From positions 398,644 to 462,643 of the forward strand of contig NZ_PVZC01000007.1 of the NCBI RefSeq assembly GCF_003002095.1: 64,000 nucleotides of DNA. The letters run 5' to 3'. Of this stretch, positions 33,984-45,233 are shown piece by piece (the first letter of the stretch is position 1; the number at the start of each line of letters is the position of its first letter). The notes below the pieces were generated by a model. The model saw only the letters and a list, made by a program, of their open reading frames with translations, did no database searches and had not been told where the DNA came from. The position numbers and the translations under genes are program-made. This DNA is from Allonocardiopsis opalescens (GTDB lineage Bacteria > Actinomycetota > Actinomycetes > Streptosporangiales > Streptosporangiaceae).

Positions 33984-35015
33984 TCAAGCCGCTCCCCGCT
34001 CGCCCACCGGTCGGCGGCGCAGAGTCGGGTCCTGGACGGCCGGTGGGAGGTAGGTGGACTGGTCGGGTGCGCCCACGTCGGTGCCGGGTGGGACGATCTT
34101 GTCGATCCGGTCGAGGATGTCGTCGGTGAGGGCGATATCGACGCCGGCGAGCAGGTCGTCGAGGTGCTCCATCGTGCGCGGGCCGAGGAGGGCGCTGGTC
34201 ACGCCGGGGTGGGCGATGGCGAAGGCCATCGCGAGGTGGGTCATCCGCAGGCCGGCTTCCTCGGCGAGCGGGACGATCTGTTCGACGGCGTCGAGCCGGC
34301 GTTCGTCTCTGAAGTTGACGAAAATGGACGCGCGGTGGAGGTCGGTCTCCTGGCCTCTGCGGATGCGTCCGGTGAGCATCCCCTTGGCGAGCGGGCTCCA
34401 CACCAGGGTGCCCATGCCGTAGCGCTGGGCGACCGGCAGTACCTCGGCCTCGATGCCGCGGTTGAGGATCGAGTAGGTGGGCTGCTCGGTGCGGAAGCGC
34501 TCCAGACCGCGCCGTTCGGCGACCCATTGGGCTTCGACCATGTCGGAGGCGGGCATCGCGGACGAGCCGATGGCACGGACCTTGCCGCTGCGGATCAGGT
34601 CCGTCAGCGCGGACAGGGTCTCCTCGATGTCGGTGTCGGGGTCGGGCCGGTGGATCTGGTAGAGGTCGATGTGGTCGGTCTGGAGGCGGCGCAGCGAGTC
34701 CTCGACCGCGATCATCAGCCACCGCCGGGAGTTGCCGCGCCGGTTGGGGTCGTCGCCCATCGGCAGGTGCGCCTTGGTGGCCAGCACGACGTCGTCGCGG
34801 CGCCCCTTGAGCGCCTTGCCCACGACCAGCTCCGACTCGCCGCGCGAGTAGGCGTCGGCGGTGTCGATGAAGTTGATCCCCGCGTCCAGCGCCTTGTGGA
34901 TGATGCGGATCGAGTCGTCGTGGTCGGGGTTGCCGATGGACGCGCCGAACATCATGGCGCCGAGCGCGTAGGGGCTGACCTTGATGCCGGTCCGGCCGAG
35001 CGGGCGGTACCGCAT
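33984..35015 (-). CDS. Aldo/keto reductase
   Basis: 343 aa NADPH-dependent (beta/alpha)8 reductase of the YajO/Tas-like group. It opens MRYRPLGRTGIKVSPYALGAMMFG. The catalytic residues are Asp and Tyr in FIDTADAYSRGESELVVG, Lys in VVLATKAHLPMG, and His in IDLYQIHRPDPDTDIEETL. ATG 35015 has AGGAG ten bases upstream. It is divergent from a TetR gene across two GTTCC/GGAAC palindromes, so it is the probable target of that repressor. Confidence 0.93.
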   Translation of the reverse strand: MRYRPLGRTGIKVSPYALGAMMFGASIGNPDHDDSIRIIHKALDAGINFIDTADAYSRGESELVVGKALKGRRDDVVLATKAHLPMGDDPNRRGNSRRWLMIAVEDSLRRLQTDHIDLYQIHRPDPDTDIEETLSALTDLIRSGKVRAIGSSAMPASDMVEAQWVAERRGLERFRTEQPTYSILNRGIEAEVLPVAQRYGMGTLVWSPLAKGMLTGRIRRGQETDLHRASIFVNFRDERRLDAVEQIVPLAEEAGLRMTHLAMAFAIAHPGVTSALLGPRTMEHLDDLLAGVDIALTDDILDRIDKIVPPGTDVGAPDQSTYLPPAVQDPTLRRRPVGERGAA

Positions 35016-35083
35016 GCGCCTTCTCCTAGGGTTGGGTTCAGGGAGTGGTGAGCGCTCCTCCGATGACGTACGCTGACTGAAGC

Positions 35084-35124
35084 GGAACACCGTTCCAGAA
35101 CTATACGGAAAGTCGTTCCGGAAC
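35084..35124. promoter_or_regulatory. Paired TetR operators between the AKR and TetR genes
   Basis: GGAACACCGTTCC (35084-35096) and GTTCCGGAAC (35115-35124) are two palindromes built from the same GGAAC/GTTCC half-sites, flanking CTATAC (35101-35106), a possible -10 element. They lie in the divergent gap and are presumed binding sites of the adjacent TetR. Confidence 0.6.
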
Positions 35125-35142
35125 ACAAGGGGAGGGTGTGTG

Positions 35143-35769
35143 GTGACCGAGAACACGGCACCGAACGGAGCGGACCCGGCCGGCGCACCGGCCCGCCCCC
35201 AGCGCCGGCTGCGCGTCGACGCGCAGCGCAATATCGACTCCCTGCTCCAGGCGGCGAAGACGGCCTTCGGCACCTCGGGCGTCGACGCGCCCGCCAAGGA
35301 GATCGCCGATCTGGCCGGCGTCGGGGTCGGCACGCTGTACCGGCACTTCCCGCAGCGCTCCGACCTGGTCAAGGCCGTGTTCCAGCGCGAGGTGGACGCC
35401 TGCGCCGACGCCGCTTCGGCGCTGAGCGCGGCCCACGAGCCCGGGGTGGCGCTTGAGAAGTGGCTGCACCGGTACACCGAGTTCCTGGCCACCAAGCGCG
35501 GGCTCGCCGCGGCCCTGCACTCCGGCGACCCGGCCTTCGACGCCCTGCCCGGCTACTTCATGTCGCGCTTCGGCCCGGCCCTCGGGTCGCTGCTCGACGC
35601 CGCCGCGGCCGCCGGTGAGGTCCGCGCCGACATCCCCGCCAAGGACGTCCTGTACGCCGTCGCCCACCTGTGCATGCCCGGGGCGGACGAGGGGCCCGCC
35701 TTCAGCATGCGCATGGTCGCGCTGCTCATCGACGGACTCCGCCACGGCGCCGGGACCCGGGACTCCTGA
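35143..35769 (+). CDS. TetR-family regulator
   Basis: 208 aa. The N-terminal helix-turn-helix spans RNIDSLLQAAKTAFGTSGVDAPAKEIADLAGVGVGTLYRHFPQRSDL, a standard TetR signature. The C-terminal ligand domain resembles the SbtR-like group. Of two adjacent GTG codons, 35143 is preferred because GGGAGGG is then six bases away. It probably represses the divergent aldo/keto reductase and itself. Confidence 0.92.
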   Translation: MTENTAPNGADPAGAPARPQRRLRVDAQRNIDSLLQAAKTAFGTSGVDAPAKEIADLAGVGVGTLYRHFPQRSDLVKAVFQREVDACADAASALSAAHEPGVALEKWLHRYTEFLATKRGLAAALHSGDPAFDALPGYFMSRFGPALGSLLDAAAAAGEVRADIPAKDVLYAVAHLCMPGADEGPAFSMRMVALLIDGLRHGAGTRDS

Positions 35770-35935
35770 TCCGGCCGCGGCGCGCCTGACTTCCGGCGCA
35801 CCTGCCGTCAGGTACGCCGGGAGTAGGCGGGGCACCGGGTGGTAGCTTCCATTCGCAAGCACTGCCAGGCGCGACAGGGCGAACCGGCGCGGGCGGCACT
35901 CCACCTCGGAACCGATGAAGGGAAGCGGCGGCCTC

Positions 35936-37276
35936 ATGGACGGCGTCGGCATACAACTCGCTCTGGTCCTGCTGCTAGTGATCTTGAACGCGGCCTTCGC
36001 GGGCAGCGAGATGGCCCTGGTCTCGCTGCGCGAGGGGCAGATCAAGCGGCTGGAGGAACGGGGGTCCGGCGGCCGCATGGTCGCGCGGCTGGCCCGCGAC
36101 CCGAACCGCTTCCTGGCCACCATCCAGATCGGGATCACGCTGGCGGGCTTCCTGGCGTCGGCGACCGCCGCCGTGGCGCTGTCGGAACCGCTGGTCCCGG
36201 TGCTGTCGCCGGTGCTGGGCGACGCCGCCGGGCCCACCGCCGTGGTGCTGGTCACGATCGTGCTCACCTACGTCACCCTCGTCTTCGGTGAACTGGCGCC
36301 CAAGCGGATCGCGATGCAGCGGGCGGAGCCGTGGGCGCTGGTGATCGCGCGTCCGCTCAACGTCGTCTCGGTGGTGTCGCGCCCGGCCGTGTGGCTGCTC
36401 GGCGTCTCCACCGACCTGGTCGTGCGGCTGACGGGCGGCGACCCCACGGCCGGGCGCGAGGAGATCAGCGAGGACGAGTTCCGCGACATGGTCACCACCC
36501 ACCGGGGCATCACCGCGGCCCAGCGCACGATCATCTCGGGAGCGCTGGAGATCACCGACCGGATGCTGCGCGAGGTACTGGTGCCGCGCCGCGACGTGCA
36601 CATGATCTCGGCGGACGCACGCACCGACGACGCCGCCCGCATGCTGGCCCAGGTGGGACACTCCCGGGCGCCCGTGGTCGAGGGCGACGACCTGGACGAC
36701 GTGATCGGCGTGGTGCACTGGTCCGACCTGGTCACCCGCGAGGCCCTGGCGCGCGAGGTGGCCCGGCAGCCGCTGCTGCTGCCCGACTCCCTGACGGTGT
36801 CGGTGGCGCTGCACCGGATGACCACCGAACGCCAGCAGCTGGCCTTCGTGGTGGACGAGGCCGGGTCCGTCGACGGCATCGTGTCCATGGAGGACCTGCT
36901 GGAGGAGATCGTCGGCGAGATCTACGACGAGACCGACTCCGACATCCGCACCGTCACCCGCCTGGACGACGGCGCGCTGCTGCTGCCCGGCACCTATCCG
37001 GTGCACGACCTCGGCGACATCGGCATCGAGCTGCGCGATCGCCCGCCGGGGAGCTACGTCACCGTCGCGGGCCTGCTGGTGGCGGCGCTCAGGCACATCC
37101 CGCAGCAGCCGGGCGAGACGGTCACCATGGACGGCTGGACCGCCGAGGTCACCGAGGTGAGCGGACGCGCCATCTCGGCGGTGACCATCCGGCGCACCGC
37201 CCCGGACCCGGCCGAGGAGGGCGACGACGACGCCCCCTCGAACGCCGACACGGGCGCGCACACGCACGACGGCTGA
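35936..37276 (+). CDS. CNNM/hemolysin-C family membrane protein with CBS pair
   Basis: 446 aa. Residues 1-190 are a DUF21/CNNM membrane domain with four hydrophobic segments and FGELAPKRIAMQRAEP. Two CBS motifs follow (VPRRDVHMIS... and LHRMTTERQQLAFVVDEAGSVDGIVSMEDLLEEIVGEI), then a C-terminal transporter-associated (CorC_HlyC) domain (TVTRLDDGALLLPGTYPVHDL) and an acidic tail. Family members move or sense Mg2+/Co2+; a hemolysin role is only historical. ATG 35936 is favoured; 35915 is possible. Confidence 0.9.
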   Translation: MDGVGIQLALVLLLVILNAAFAGSEMALVSLREGQIKRLEERGSGGRMVARLARDPNRFLATIQIGITLAGFLASATAAVALSEPLVPVLSPVLGDAAGPTAVVLVTIVLTYVTLVFGELAPKRIAMQRAEPWALVIARPLNVVSVVSRPAVWLLGVSTDLVVRLTGGDPTAGREEISEDEFRDMVTTHRGITAAQRTIISGALEITDRMLREVLVPRRDVHMISADARTDDAARMLAQVGHSRAPVVEGDDLDDVIGVVHWSDLVTREALAREVARQPLLLPDSLTVSVALHRMTTERQQLAFVVDEAGSVDGIVSMEDLLEEIVGEIYDETDSDIRTVTRLDDGALLLPGTYPVHDLGDIGIELRDRPPGSYVTVAGLLVAALRHIPQQPGETVTMDGWTAEVTEVSGRAISAVTIRRTAPDPAEEGDDDAPSNADTGAHTHDG

Positions 37277-37412
37277 GCCGGGCGGGTAAGAACCGGACCA
37301 CCGACGCGGACCCGGTCGCGCAGAGATCGACACAGCCCTGTCGGTCATCCCCGTTAGCGTCGTGTCCGGCATCGGCGCACGCGGCACCGACCGACCCCGA
37401 CAGGAGCACCGG

Positions 37413-37940
37413 ATGTTCTGGCGCGACGAACTGCTCGACCAGCTCGACTTCTACTGGGAGCGGAACATGCTGCCCCGGCTGGAGGGGCTGACCGACGACG
37501 AGTACCTCTGGGAGCCGGTGCCGGACTGCTGGACGATCCGCACCGGCCCGGACGGCCGGGGCGAGGTCGACTGGCAGTGGCCGCCGCCCGACCCGGCGCC
37601 GGTCACCACCATCGCCTGGCGGATGGCGCACATCGCCGTCACGGTGTTCGGCATCCGCGCCAGCGCGCACTTCGGCGACGGTTCGCTGACCGTCGCCACC
37701 GCCGACTGGCCGACCACCGCCGCCGGCGGGCTCGCCGCCCTGCACGAGCAGCACCGCGCCTGGCGCGAGGGCGTGCTCACCCTGGACGACGACGCGCTGC
37801 TGCGCCCGGTCGGCGAGGCCGAAGGCCCCTGGGGCGACCGGCCGATGGCCACGCTGATCCTGCACCTCAACCGCGAGGCCATGCACCACGGCGCGGAGAT
37901 CGCGCTGCTGCGCGACCTCTACCGGGCCCGCTTCCCCTGA
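37413..37940 (+). CDS. DinB-family protein
   Basis: 175 aa, four-helix bundle: LLDQLDFYWERNMLPRLEGLTDDEYLWEPVPDCWTI, VTTIAWRMAHIAVTVFGIRASAHFG with the first His, and MATLILHLNREAMHHGAEIALLRDLY with the other metal-binding His residues. CAGGAG lies six bases before the ATG. It resembles the protein at 7630 in architecture but keeps a clearer C-terminal His pair. Confidence 0.9.
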   Translation: MFWRDELLDQLDFYWERNMLPRLEGLTDDEYLWEPVPDCWTIRTGPDGRGEVDWQWPPPDPAPVTTIAWRMAHIAVTVFGIRASAHFGDGSLTVATADWPTTAAGGLAALHEQHRAWREGVLTLDDDALLRPVGEAEGPWGDRPMATLILHLNREAMHHGAEIALLRDLYRARFP

Positions 37941-38033
37941 CCGCGCCGGCCGGGCCCGGCGGCCCGGGAGTGTCGTCCGCGAGGGCTACGCTGCCTCCCA
38001 TCCGGTGAGGGATCACGACCGCAGGAGGTCGCA

Positions 38034-38618
38034 GTGTCGGTGTCAGTGCTGGACATGTCGGTGTCGCTCGACGGCTATGTCGCGGGCCCGAACGACCGGC
38101 CGGGCAATCCCGGCGGCGACGGCTTCGCCCCGCTGCACGCCTGGGCCCTCACCCCGGAGGGCGGCTTCCGCACCTTTGGGGTCGCCGCCGAACTGCTGGC
38201 CGAGGTGCACGCGTCCGGCGCCGTCGTCTCGGGCCGCCGCACCGCGGAGCAGGTCGACCACTGGGGCGGCGACCACAACGGCCAGGGCGTGCCGGTCTTC
38301 GTGCCCAGCCACCGGCCGCCCGACCCGTCGGTCGCGGCCTATCCGCTGATCACCTACGTGGTCGACGGCATCGCCAGTGCGATGGCCCAGGCCAAGGCTG
38401 CCGCCGGCGACCGCACCGTGCACGTGATCGGCGCGTACACCGCCCAGCGGGCGATCGAGGCCGGAGTGCTGGACGAGATCCAGATCCACCAGGTCCCGAT
38501 CCTGTTCGGGGCCGGCCGCCGCCTGTTCGATGTGCTTCCGTCGCGGGTGGAGCTGGACGTCGTGCGGGTGATCGACACCCCGGAGGCCACCCACATCCGC
38601 TACCGCGTCCGCCGCTGA
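38034..38618 (+). CDS. Dihydrofolate reductase-fold (RibD C-terminal type) protein
   Basis: 194 aa. MSVSLDGYVAGPNDRPGNPGGDG, an internal VSGRRTAEQVDHWGG and HVIGAYTAQRAIEAGVLDEIQIHQVPILFGAGRRLFD define the RibD_C/YyaP-like reductase fold. It probably reduces a small pterin- or flavin-like substrate using NADPH; the real substrate is unknown. GTG 38034 has AGGAGG five bases upstream. It is convergent with the TetR gene at 38638. Confidence 0.9.
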   Translation: MSVSVLDMSVSLDGYVAGPNDRPGNPGGDGFAPLHAWALTPEGGFRTFGVAAELLAEVHASGAVVSGRRTAEQVDHWGGDHNGQGVPVFVPSHRPPDPSVAAYPLITYVVDGIASAMAQAKAAAGDRTVHVIGAYTAQRAIEAGVLDEIQIHQVPILFGAGRRLFDVLPSRVELDVVRVIDTPEATHIRYRVRR

Positions 38619-38637
38619 CCGGCTGAGGTTCCCGCCG

Positions 38638-39309
38638 CTAGGTCTCGTCCGGCCGAAGGGTGTCGAGGATGAGGGCGAGGCCGTACTCGAACTCGTCGGC
38701 GAACGCGTAGCCCGGCGTGAGGATGTGGTGGGCCATGAACTCCGCGAGGTGCGGAAGGTCCTCGGCCGGTATGTAGCGCAGGATCTCGTTGGCGATCTCG
38801 TCGAAGTCGTCCTCGGGCACGACCGGCAGGCTCACCTCCTGGATGACGAATCCGTAGATGTAGCTGTCGAGCAGGCTGAAGGCGTGCCCGGCCATCGGGA
38901 CCGAGAAGCCCCCCGCGCGCAGGGAGCCCAGCACGGCGTCGTGGTGGCGCAGGGTGTTGGGGCCCGGCCGGTTGCGGGAGTCCATCAGGCCCACGGCCCA
39001 GGGATGGCGCAGCAGCGCCGCGCGTGAGGAAGCGGCGCGGTCGTGCATGGCCTGCTTCCACGGGGTGCCCGGCTCCGGTAGGTCGATCTCGCCGAAGACC
39101 GCGTCGACCATCCCGTCCAGGATGTCGTCCCGGCCGGACACGTGGTTGTAGAGCGACATCGCCTCCACGTTCAGCCGGGCGGCGATCGCCCGCATGGTGG
39201 CCCCGGACGCCGTGCCCTTCTCGTCGGCCACCGCCACCGCGGCGGCGACCACCCGGTCCCGGTTGAGCGGCGCCCGCTCGGGCTTCGCGCCGCGGCCGTG
39301 TCCGGCCAT
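38638..39309 (-). CDS. TetR-family regulator (tetracycline-repressor C-terminal type)
   Basis: 223 aa. The helix-turn-helix runs LNRDRVVAAAVAVADEKGTASGATMRAIAARLNVEAMSLYNHVSGRDDIL, and the C-terminal domain is of the TetR_C_1 type. ATG 39309 is chosen because GGAGGAGG lies five bases upstream. It is divergent from the NAD(P)-binding gene at 39408, with two strong palindromic operators between them. Confidence 0.92.
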   Translation of the reverse strand: MAGHGRGAKPERAPLNRDRVVAAAVAVADEKGTASGATMRAIAARLNVEAMSLYNHVSGRDDILDGMVDAVFGEIDLPEPGTPWKQAMHDRAASSRAALLRHPWAVGLMDSRNRPGPNTLRHHDAVLGSLRAGGFSVPMAGHAFSLLDSYIYGFVIQEVSLPVVPEDDFDEIANEILRYIPAEDLPHLAEFMAHHILTPGYAFADEFEYGLALILDTLRPDET

Positions 39310-39336
39310 GGCCACCTCCTCCACTCCGCTTGACCA

Positions 39337-39374
39337 ACTTACGGCGTAAGTCTACGCTCACTTACATCGTAAGT
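39337..39374. promoter_or_regulatory. Tandem TetR operators
   Basis: ACTTACGGCGTAAGT (39337-39351) and ACTTACATCGTAAGT (39360-39374) share identical 6-bp arms ACTTAC/GTAAGT with 3-bp centres, 23 bp apart centre to centre. The position between divergent genes makes them almost certainly the adjacent TetR's sites. Confidence 0.75.
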
Positions 39375-39407
39375 CAGACACGGGTGGCAAGGGGACGGGA
39401 GCAGGAC

Positions 39408-40136
39408 ATGAGCACGGACGACTTAAGGAAGGTCTGCGTCATCGGCGCCTCGGGGAAGCTCGGGCGGTACATGGTCCAGCACGCGCTGGACCGCGGCTAC
39501 CAGGTCGTCGGCGTCTGCCGCGAACGCAGCGTGCCGAAGCTCGCCGCCTTCGCGGACCGGATCACGATCCTCCCCGGGCCCACCAACGACCGCGAGGTGA
39601 TCCGCGAGGCGGTGGCCGGCTGCGACGGCGTGCTGACGGTGCTGGTCCCCTGGGGCGTGCACCAGTACTCCTCGGGCACGGCGCAGGCGGTGCTCGACTT
39701 CGCCGAGCCGCACGCGCGGCTGGTCTTCTCCTGCGGCTGGCACGTCGCCCGCGACGAGCACGACCGGTACTCCTGGGCGTTCAAGACGACCGTGCGGATG
39801 GTCACTCCGCTGGCCCGGCTGGTACGCGCCGTCGACATCGACGACCAGGTGGAGGCGGGCCGGCGGATCTTCGCCAGCGACCGGCGCTGGACCCTCGTGC
39901 GCGGCAGCGACCTCGAAGAGGGCGAGAGCCAGGGCCTGCCCGTCTGGCGCCGCCACGTCGGCGACCCGGCCCTCGCCAGCAATATGACCCGTCGGGTCGA
40001 CTTCGCGCTGTTCATGGTGGAGGCGCTCACCGACGACACCCTCGTCCACGAGGCGCCCGCGATCGTCGGCCGCCTCTCCCCCAGCGCGCTCGCCCACACC
40101 GGCGAGGCGAGCGGGGCAGCGGAGAACGCGTCCTGA
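39408..40136 (+). CDS. NAD(P)-binding NmrA/SDR-like protein
   Basis: 242 aa. VCVIGASGKLGRYMVQHALDRGYQVVGVCR is the atypical-SDR GxxGxxG loop, followed by DGVLTVLVPWGVHQYSSG. The remainder fits NmrA/RmlD-like oxidoreductases or sensors; no YxxxK catalytic pair is clear. GGAGCAGG precedes the ATG. It is likely repressed by the divergent TetR protein, and followed by a DUF418 gene after 60 bp on the same strand, perhaps as a two-gene operon. Confidence 0.85.
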   Translation: MSTDDLRKVCVIGASGKLGRYMVQHALDRGYQVVGVCRERSVPKLAAFADRITILPGPTNDREVIREAVAGCDGVLTVLVPWGVHQYSSGTAQAVLDFAEPHARLVFSCGWHVARDEHDRYSWAFKTTVRMVTPLARLVRAVDIDDQVEAGRRIFASDRRWTLVRGSDLEEGESQGLPVWRRHVGDPALASNMTRRVDFALFMVEALTDDTLVHEAPAIVGRLSPSALAHTGEASGAAENAS

Positions 40137-40196
40137 CCGGGCGCGGCGCACCCGCGAACCAGCCACTTCAGCATCCGGCCACAGAGAGCGACAACC

Positions 40197-41414
40197 ATGA
40201 CGACCGACGTCCGAACGTCTCCTCCGCAGAGACGTGCCATCGCGCCCGACCTGGCGCGCGGACTCATGCTGCTGCTGATCGCACTGGCGAACGTGCCGTG
40301 GTTCCTGTACGGGGAACCGACCTCCGCCACCAGCGCCCACCGCGCGGACGCGACCGGCCTCGACGCCGTCTGGCAGACGATCGCCATCATCGCGATCGAC
40401 TCGCGCAGCTATCCCCTCTTCGCCTTCCTGTTCGGATACGGCATCTGGCAGCTCTACACCCGGCAGCAGGCGGCCGGACTCGACGAACGCTCGGCGCGCC
40501 GCCTGCTGCAGCTGCGCCACGCCCTGCTGCTCGCCTTCGGCGCGGTGCACGCCGCGCTGCTCTGGTTCGGCGACGTGCTCGGCGCCTACGGCCTGATCGG
40601 CCTCATCACCGCCTGGCTGTTCCTGCGCCGCACGAACAGGACGCTCATCGTGTGGATCGCGGTGCTCTCGGCCGTCTCGGCGGTCCTCGGCGTGCTGCTC
40701 ATGGTGGGCGGCGCGCTGATCCCGCCAGAGATCGCCGCCATGACCACCACCACGACGCCCAACCCGAACGACATCGAGTCCTACCCCGCGTCGATCCTGC
40801 CCCGGCTCCAGTTCTGGCTGCTGCTGGTGTTCGGCCAGGGCGTCCTGGGGCTGATCGTGCCGATCGCCGTGCTGCTCGCGTTCGTCTGCGCGCGGCACCG
40901 GGTGCTGGAGAACCCCGAGGCGCACCGGAGGCTGCTGGTCCGGACCGCCGCCATCGGCATCCCCGTCGGCTGGCTCGGCGGCGTGCCGTCCGTGCTCATC
41001 CAGCACGGCCTGTGGGACGTGCCCTCCTGGACGCCGCTGGTGCTGAGCGGCCTCGCCGGGCTCTTCGCGGCCCTCGGCTACGCGGCGGTGTTCGCCCTCA
41101 TCGCCGCGCGCTTCGCGGCGGACCGGTCACCGGGCCCGGTGGTGCGGGGCCTGACCGCCATCGGCAAGCGGTCGCTCTCCTGCTACCTGCTCCAGTCGGT
41201 GCTGTTCGCGCCGCTGCTGTGCGCCTGGGGCCTCGGGCTGGGCGGCGTCCTCTCGCAGTGGCAGGCCGCGCTGGTGGCGGTGGCGGTCTGGCTCGCCTCG
41301 ATGGTCTTCGCGGTCGTCCTGGAACGCTCCGGCCGGCGCGGACCCGCCGAATGGCTGCTGCGCACCCTCGCCTACCGCGGCAGGCGCGCGGCGGCGACGC
41401 CCGTCGCGGCCTGA
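40197..41414 (+). CDS. DUF418-family polytopic membrane protein
   Basis: 405 aa with about nine to ten hydrophobic segments. It has the family pattern: an N-terminal DLARGLMLLLIALANVP helix, SRSYPLFAFLFGYGIWQ, and a C-terminal GKRSLSCYLLQSVLF. DUF418 proteins resemble membrane acyltransferases; function is unknown. It probably shares transcription with the upstream NAD(P)-binding gene. Confidence 0.88.
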   Translation: MTTDVRTSPPQRRAIAPDLARGLMLLLIALANVPWFLYGEPTSATSAHRADATGLDAVWQTIAIIAIDSRSYPLFAFLFGYGIWQLYTRQQAAGLDERSARRLLQLRHALLLAFGAVHAALLWFGDVLGAYGLIGLITAWLFLRRTNRTLIVWIAVLSAVSAVLGVLLMVGGALIPPEIAAMTTTTTPNPNDIESYPASILPRLQFWLLLVFGQGVLGLIVPIAVLLAFVCARHRVLENPEAHRRLLVRTAAIGIPVGWLGGVPSVLIQHGLWDVPSWTPLVLSGLAGLFAALGYAAVFALIAARFAADRSPGPVVRGLTAIGKRSLSCYLLQSVLFAPLLCAWGLGLGGVLSQWQAALVAVAVWLASMVFAVVLERSGRRGPAEWLLRTLAYRGRRAAATPVAA

Positions 41415-41450
41415 TCCGGACCGCTCAGCCCCCGAAGGCCCGCCCCGGTG

Positions 41451-42140
41451 TCAGGCCGCGAGGCGGTCGGCCAGCTCGTCCAGGCTCGCCGCCGCCAGGT
41501 CGAACGCGTCCGTCCGCCGGGGCGGGTCCCCCACGGGGCGCGCCACGTAGGCGGTCCTCATGCCCACGGCCTGGGCACCGCGGAGGTCCCAGGCGTGGGC
41601 GGCGACCATGAGCAGGCGGTCCGGCGGACGGCCCGCGCTGCCGAGCGCGAGCCGGTAGACGTCGGGATGGGGCTTGTAGCGGCGCGCGTCCTCGGCCGAC
41701 AGCACCTGGTGCCAGCGGAGCCCGGCGTGCGCGCTGATGCGGGTGAGCGCCGGGCGGTCGGCATTGGACAGGCCGACCACCGGGAAGCGCGCGGCGATCC
41801 GGTCCAGCGCCCGGACGGAGTCCGGCCACGGCTCCAGCCGCCGCCCGCAGGCCGCCAGCGCGCGGACCGCTTCCGCGTCCCCGACTCCGGCCTCGGCCGC
41901 GACCCTGGCCGCCGCCTCGGCGTCCAGCTCCGTGCTGCCGGCGTAGGGGCGGCGGCCCGCGAGGATCTCGCGCTGCTGCTCGTCGACATGCCGCTGCCAC
42001 AGTTCGACCAGCTCGCCCGTCCGCGCGTCGCCGGCGCCGGGGAGCAGGCGGCGGATGCCGCGGGCGATCCCGCCGGGCTCGTCGACCATGGTGCCGAGGA
42101 TGTCGAAGACGATCACGTCCACGTCGGGCTGCGAGGTCAC
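41451..42140 (-). CDS. HAD-superfamily type II haloacid dehalogenase-like hydrolase
   Basis: 229 aa from GTG 42140, which has GGGAG eight bases upstream. Motif I is VIVFDILGTMVDEPG, with the nucleophile Asp and the Leu that replaces the second Asp in L-2-haloacid dehalogenases. Motif II is VVGLSNAD, motif III Lys is in RRYKPHPDVY, and motif IV is MVAAHAWDLRGAQAVG. The substrate is unproven; many relatives are general phosphatases or dehalogenases. Confidence 0.88.
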   Translation of the reverse strand: MTSQPDVDVIVFDILGTMVDEPGGIARGIRRLLPGAGDARTGELVELWQRHVDEQQREILAGRRPYAGSTELDAEAAARVAAEAGVGDAEAVRALAACGRRLEPWPDSVRALDRIAARFPVVGLSNADRPALTRISAHAGLRWHQVLSAEDARRYKPHPDVYRLALGSAGRPPDRLLMVAAHAWDLRGAQAVGMRTAYVARPVGDPPRRTDAFDLAAASLDELADRLAA

Positions 42141-42314
42141 GGAAGGCGCTCCCGGGCGTCTTGGCCCGAGCCGCCCGGGACGCGGCGGCTCGGTCGTCGG
42201 CGGGCCCGGCGCTTCGCCGGACCTGTCGAGCGTAGTGGGCGGCATCAGCCACCGGCTGGGACTCCCGGGTGCGACGCGATCGCCTTCCGCCGCGGCGGCC
42301 TGCCGACCGCGTCG

Positions 42315-42361
42315 CCGCCCGGGCGCCGTCCGCCGCAGCCGGCTGGACGGCGCCCGGGCGG
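42315..42361 (-). terminator. Strong hairpin at the 3' end of tex
   Basis: A perfect 17-bp stem (42315-42331 with 42345-42361) and 13-base loop end three bases from the tex stop codon. Confidence 0.75.
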
Positions 42362-42363
42362 TC

Positions 42364-44745
<2,382 letters not shown>

Positions 44746-44865
44746 AATCCGACCCCGCCCTAACTCAATCCGTCCCTGACGCATTGTGCAGCCGTCGATC
44801 CTGATTGTCCTCTAGATCGTGAGGACGGTGGGCGGTCGGCGGGTGGCGGCTGGGGTGTCGGGGGC

Positions 44866-45138
44866 GGGAACGTCCCCGCGATGGCGGGGAGCACACGAAC
44901 GTCCCGGTTCCGCCACTGACCCTGTACGGACCATCCCGGCATGCGCGGGGAGCACAGCGGCCGGAAGTTCCAGCCGGACAGTGCGTCCGGACCATCCTTG
45001 CTTGCGCAGGGAGCACCTCTCCTCGTCCAGGTCGTTGTCCTGCCACCAGGGACCATCCCCGCGTGCGCGGGAAGCACTGTCGCCGACACGGCGGAAAACC
45101 GTCCACAATCGGACCATCCCCGCGTGCGCGGGAAGCAC
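44866..45138 (-). CRISPR. Five-repeat CRISPR array, read leftward
   Basis: 29-nt repeats at 44866, 44927, 44988, 45049 and 45110, all with 32-nt spacers. On this strand they read GGGACCATCCCC, GCGTGCGC, GGGAAGCAC in the two leader-proximal copies. Decay increases leftward, with mismatches in copies 44866, 44927 and 44988, consistent with a leader on the right. The repeat is a relative of the split array's repeat with GCGTGCGC in the loop region. Confidence 0.9.
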
Positions 45139-45198
45139 CCTTCACGACCTGCGGGTCTGTGAGCGAAGAGGGCCGATTTCATTCGGTTGGTTCTCAGG
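45139..45198 (-). promoter_or_regulatory. CRISPR leader (array 44866-45138)
   Basis: Contains CTTCACGACCTG next to the last repeat, GCGAAG and GATTTCATTC, and is clearly homologous to the leader at 46682-46740. The repeat-proximal motif is shared with the split array's leader. Confidence 0.65.
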
Positions 45199-45233
45199 AT
45201 TGCGGCGCGGCCGACCTTACCGATACCGGGCCC

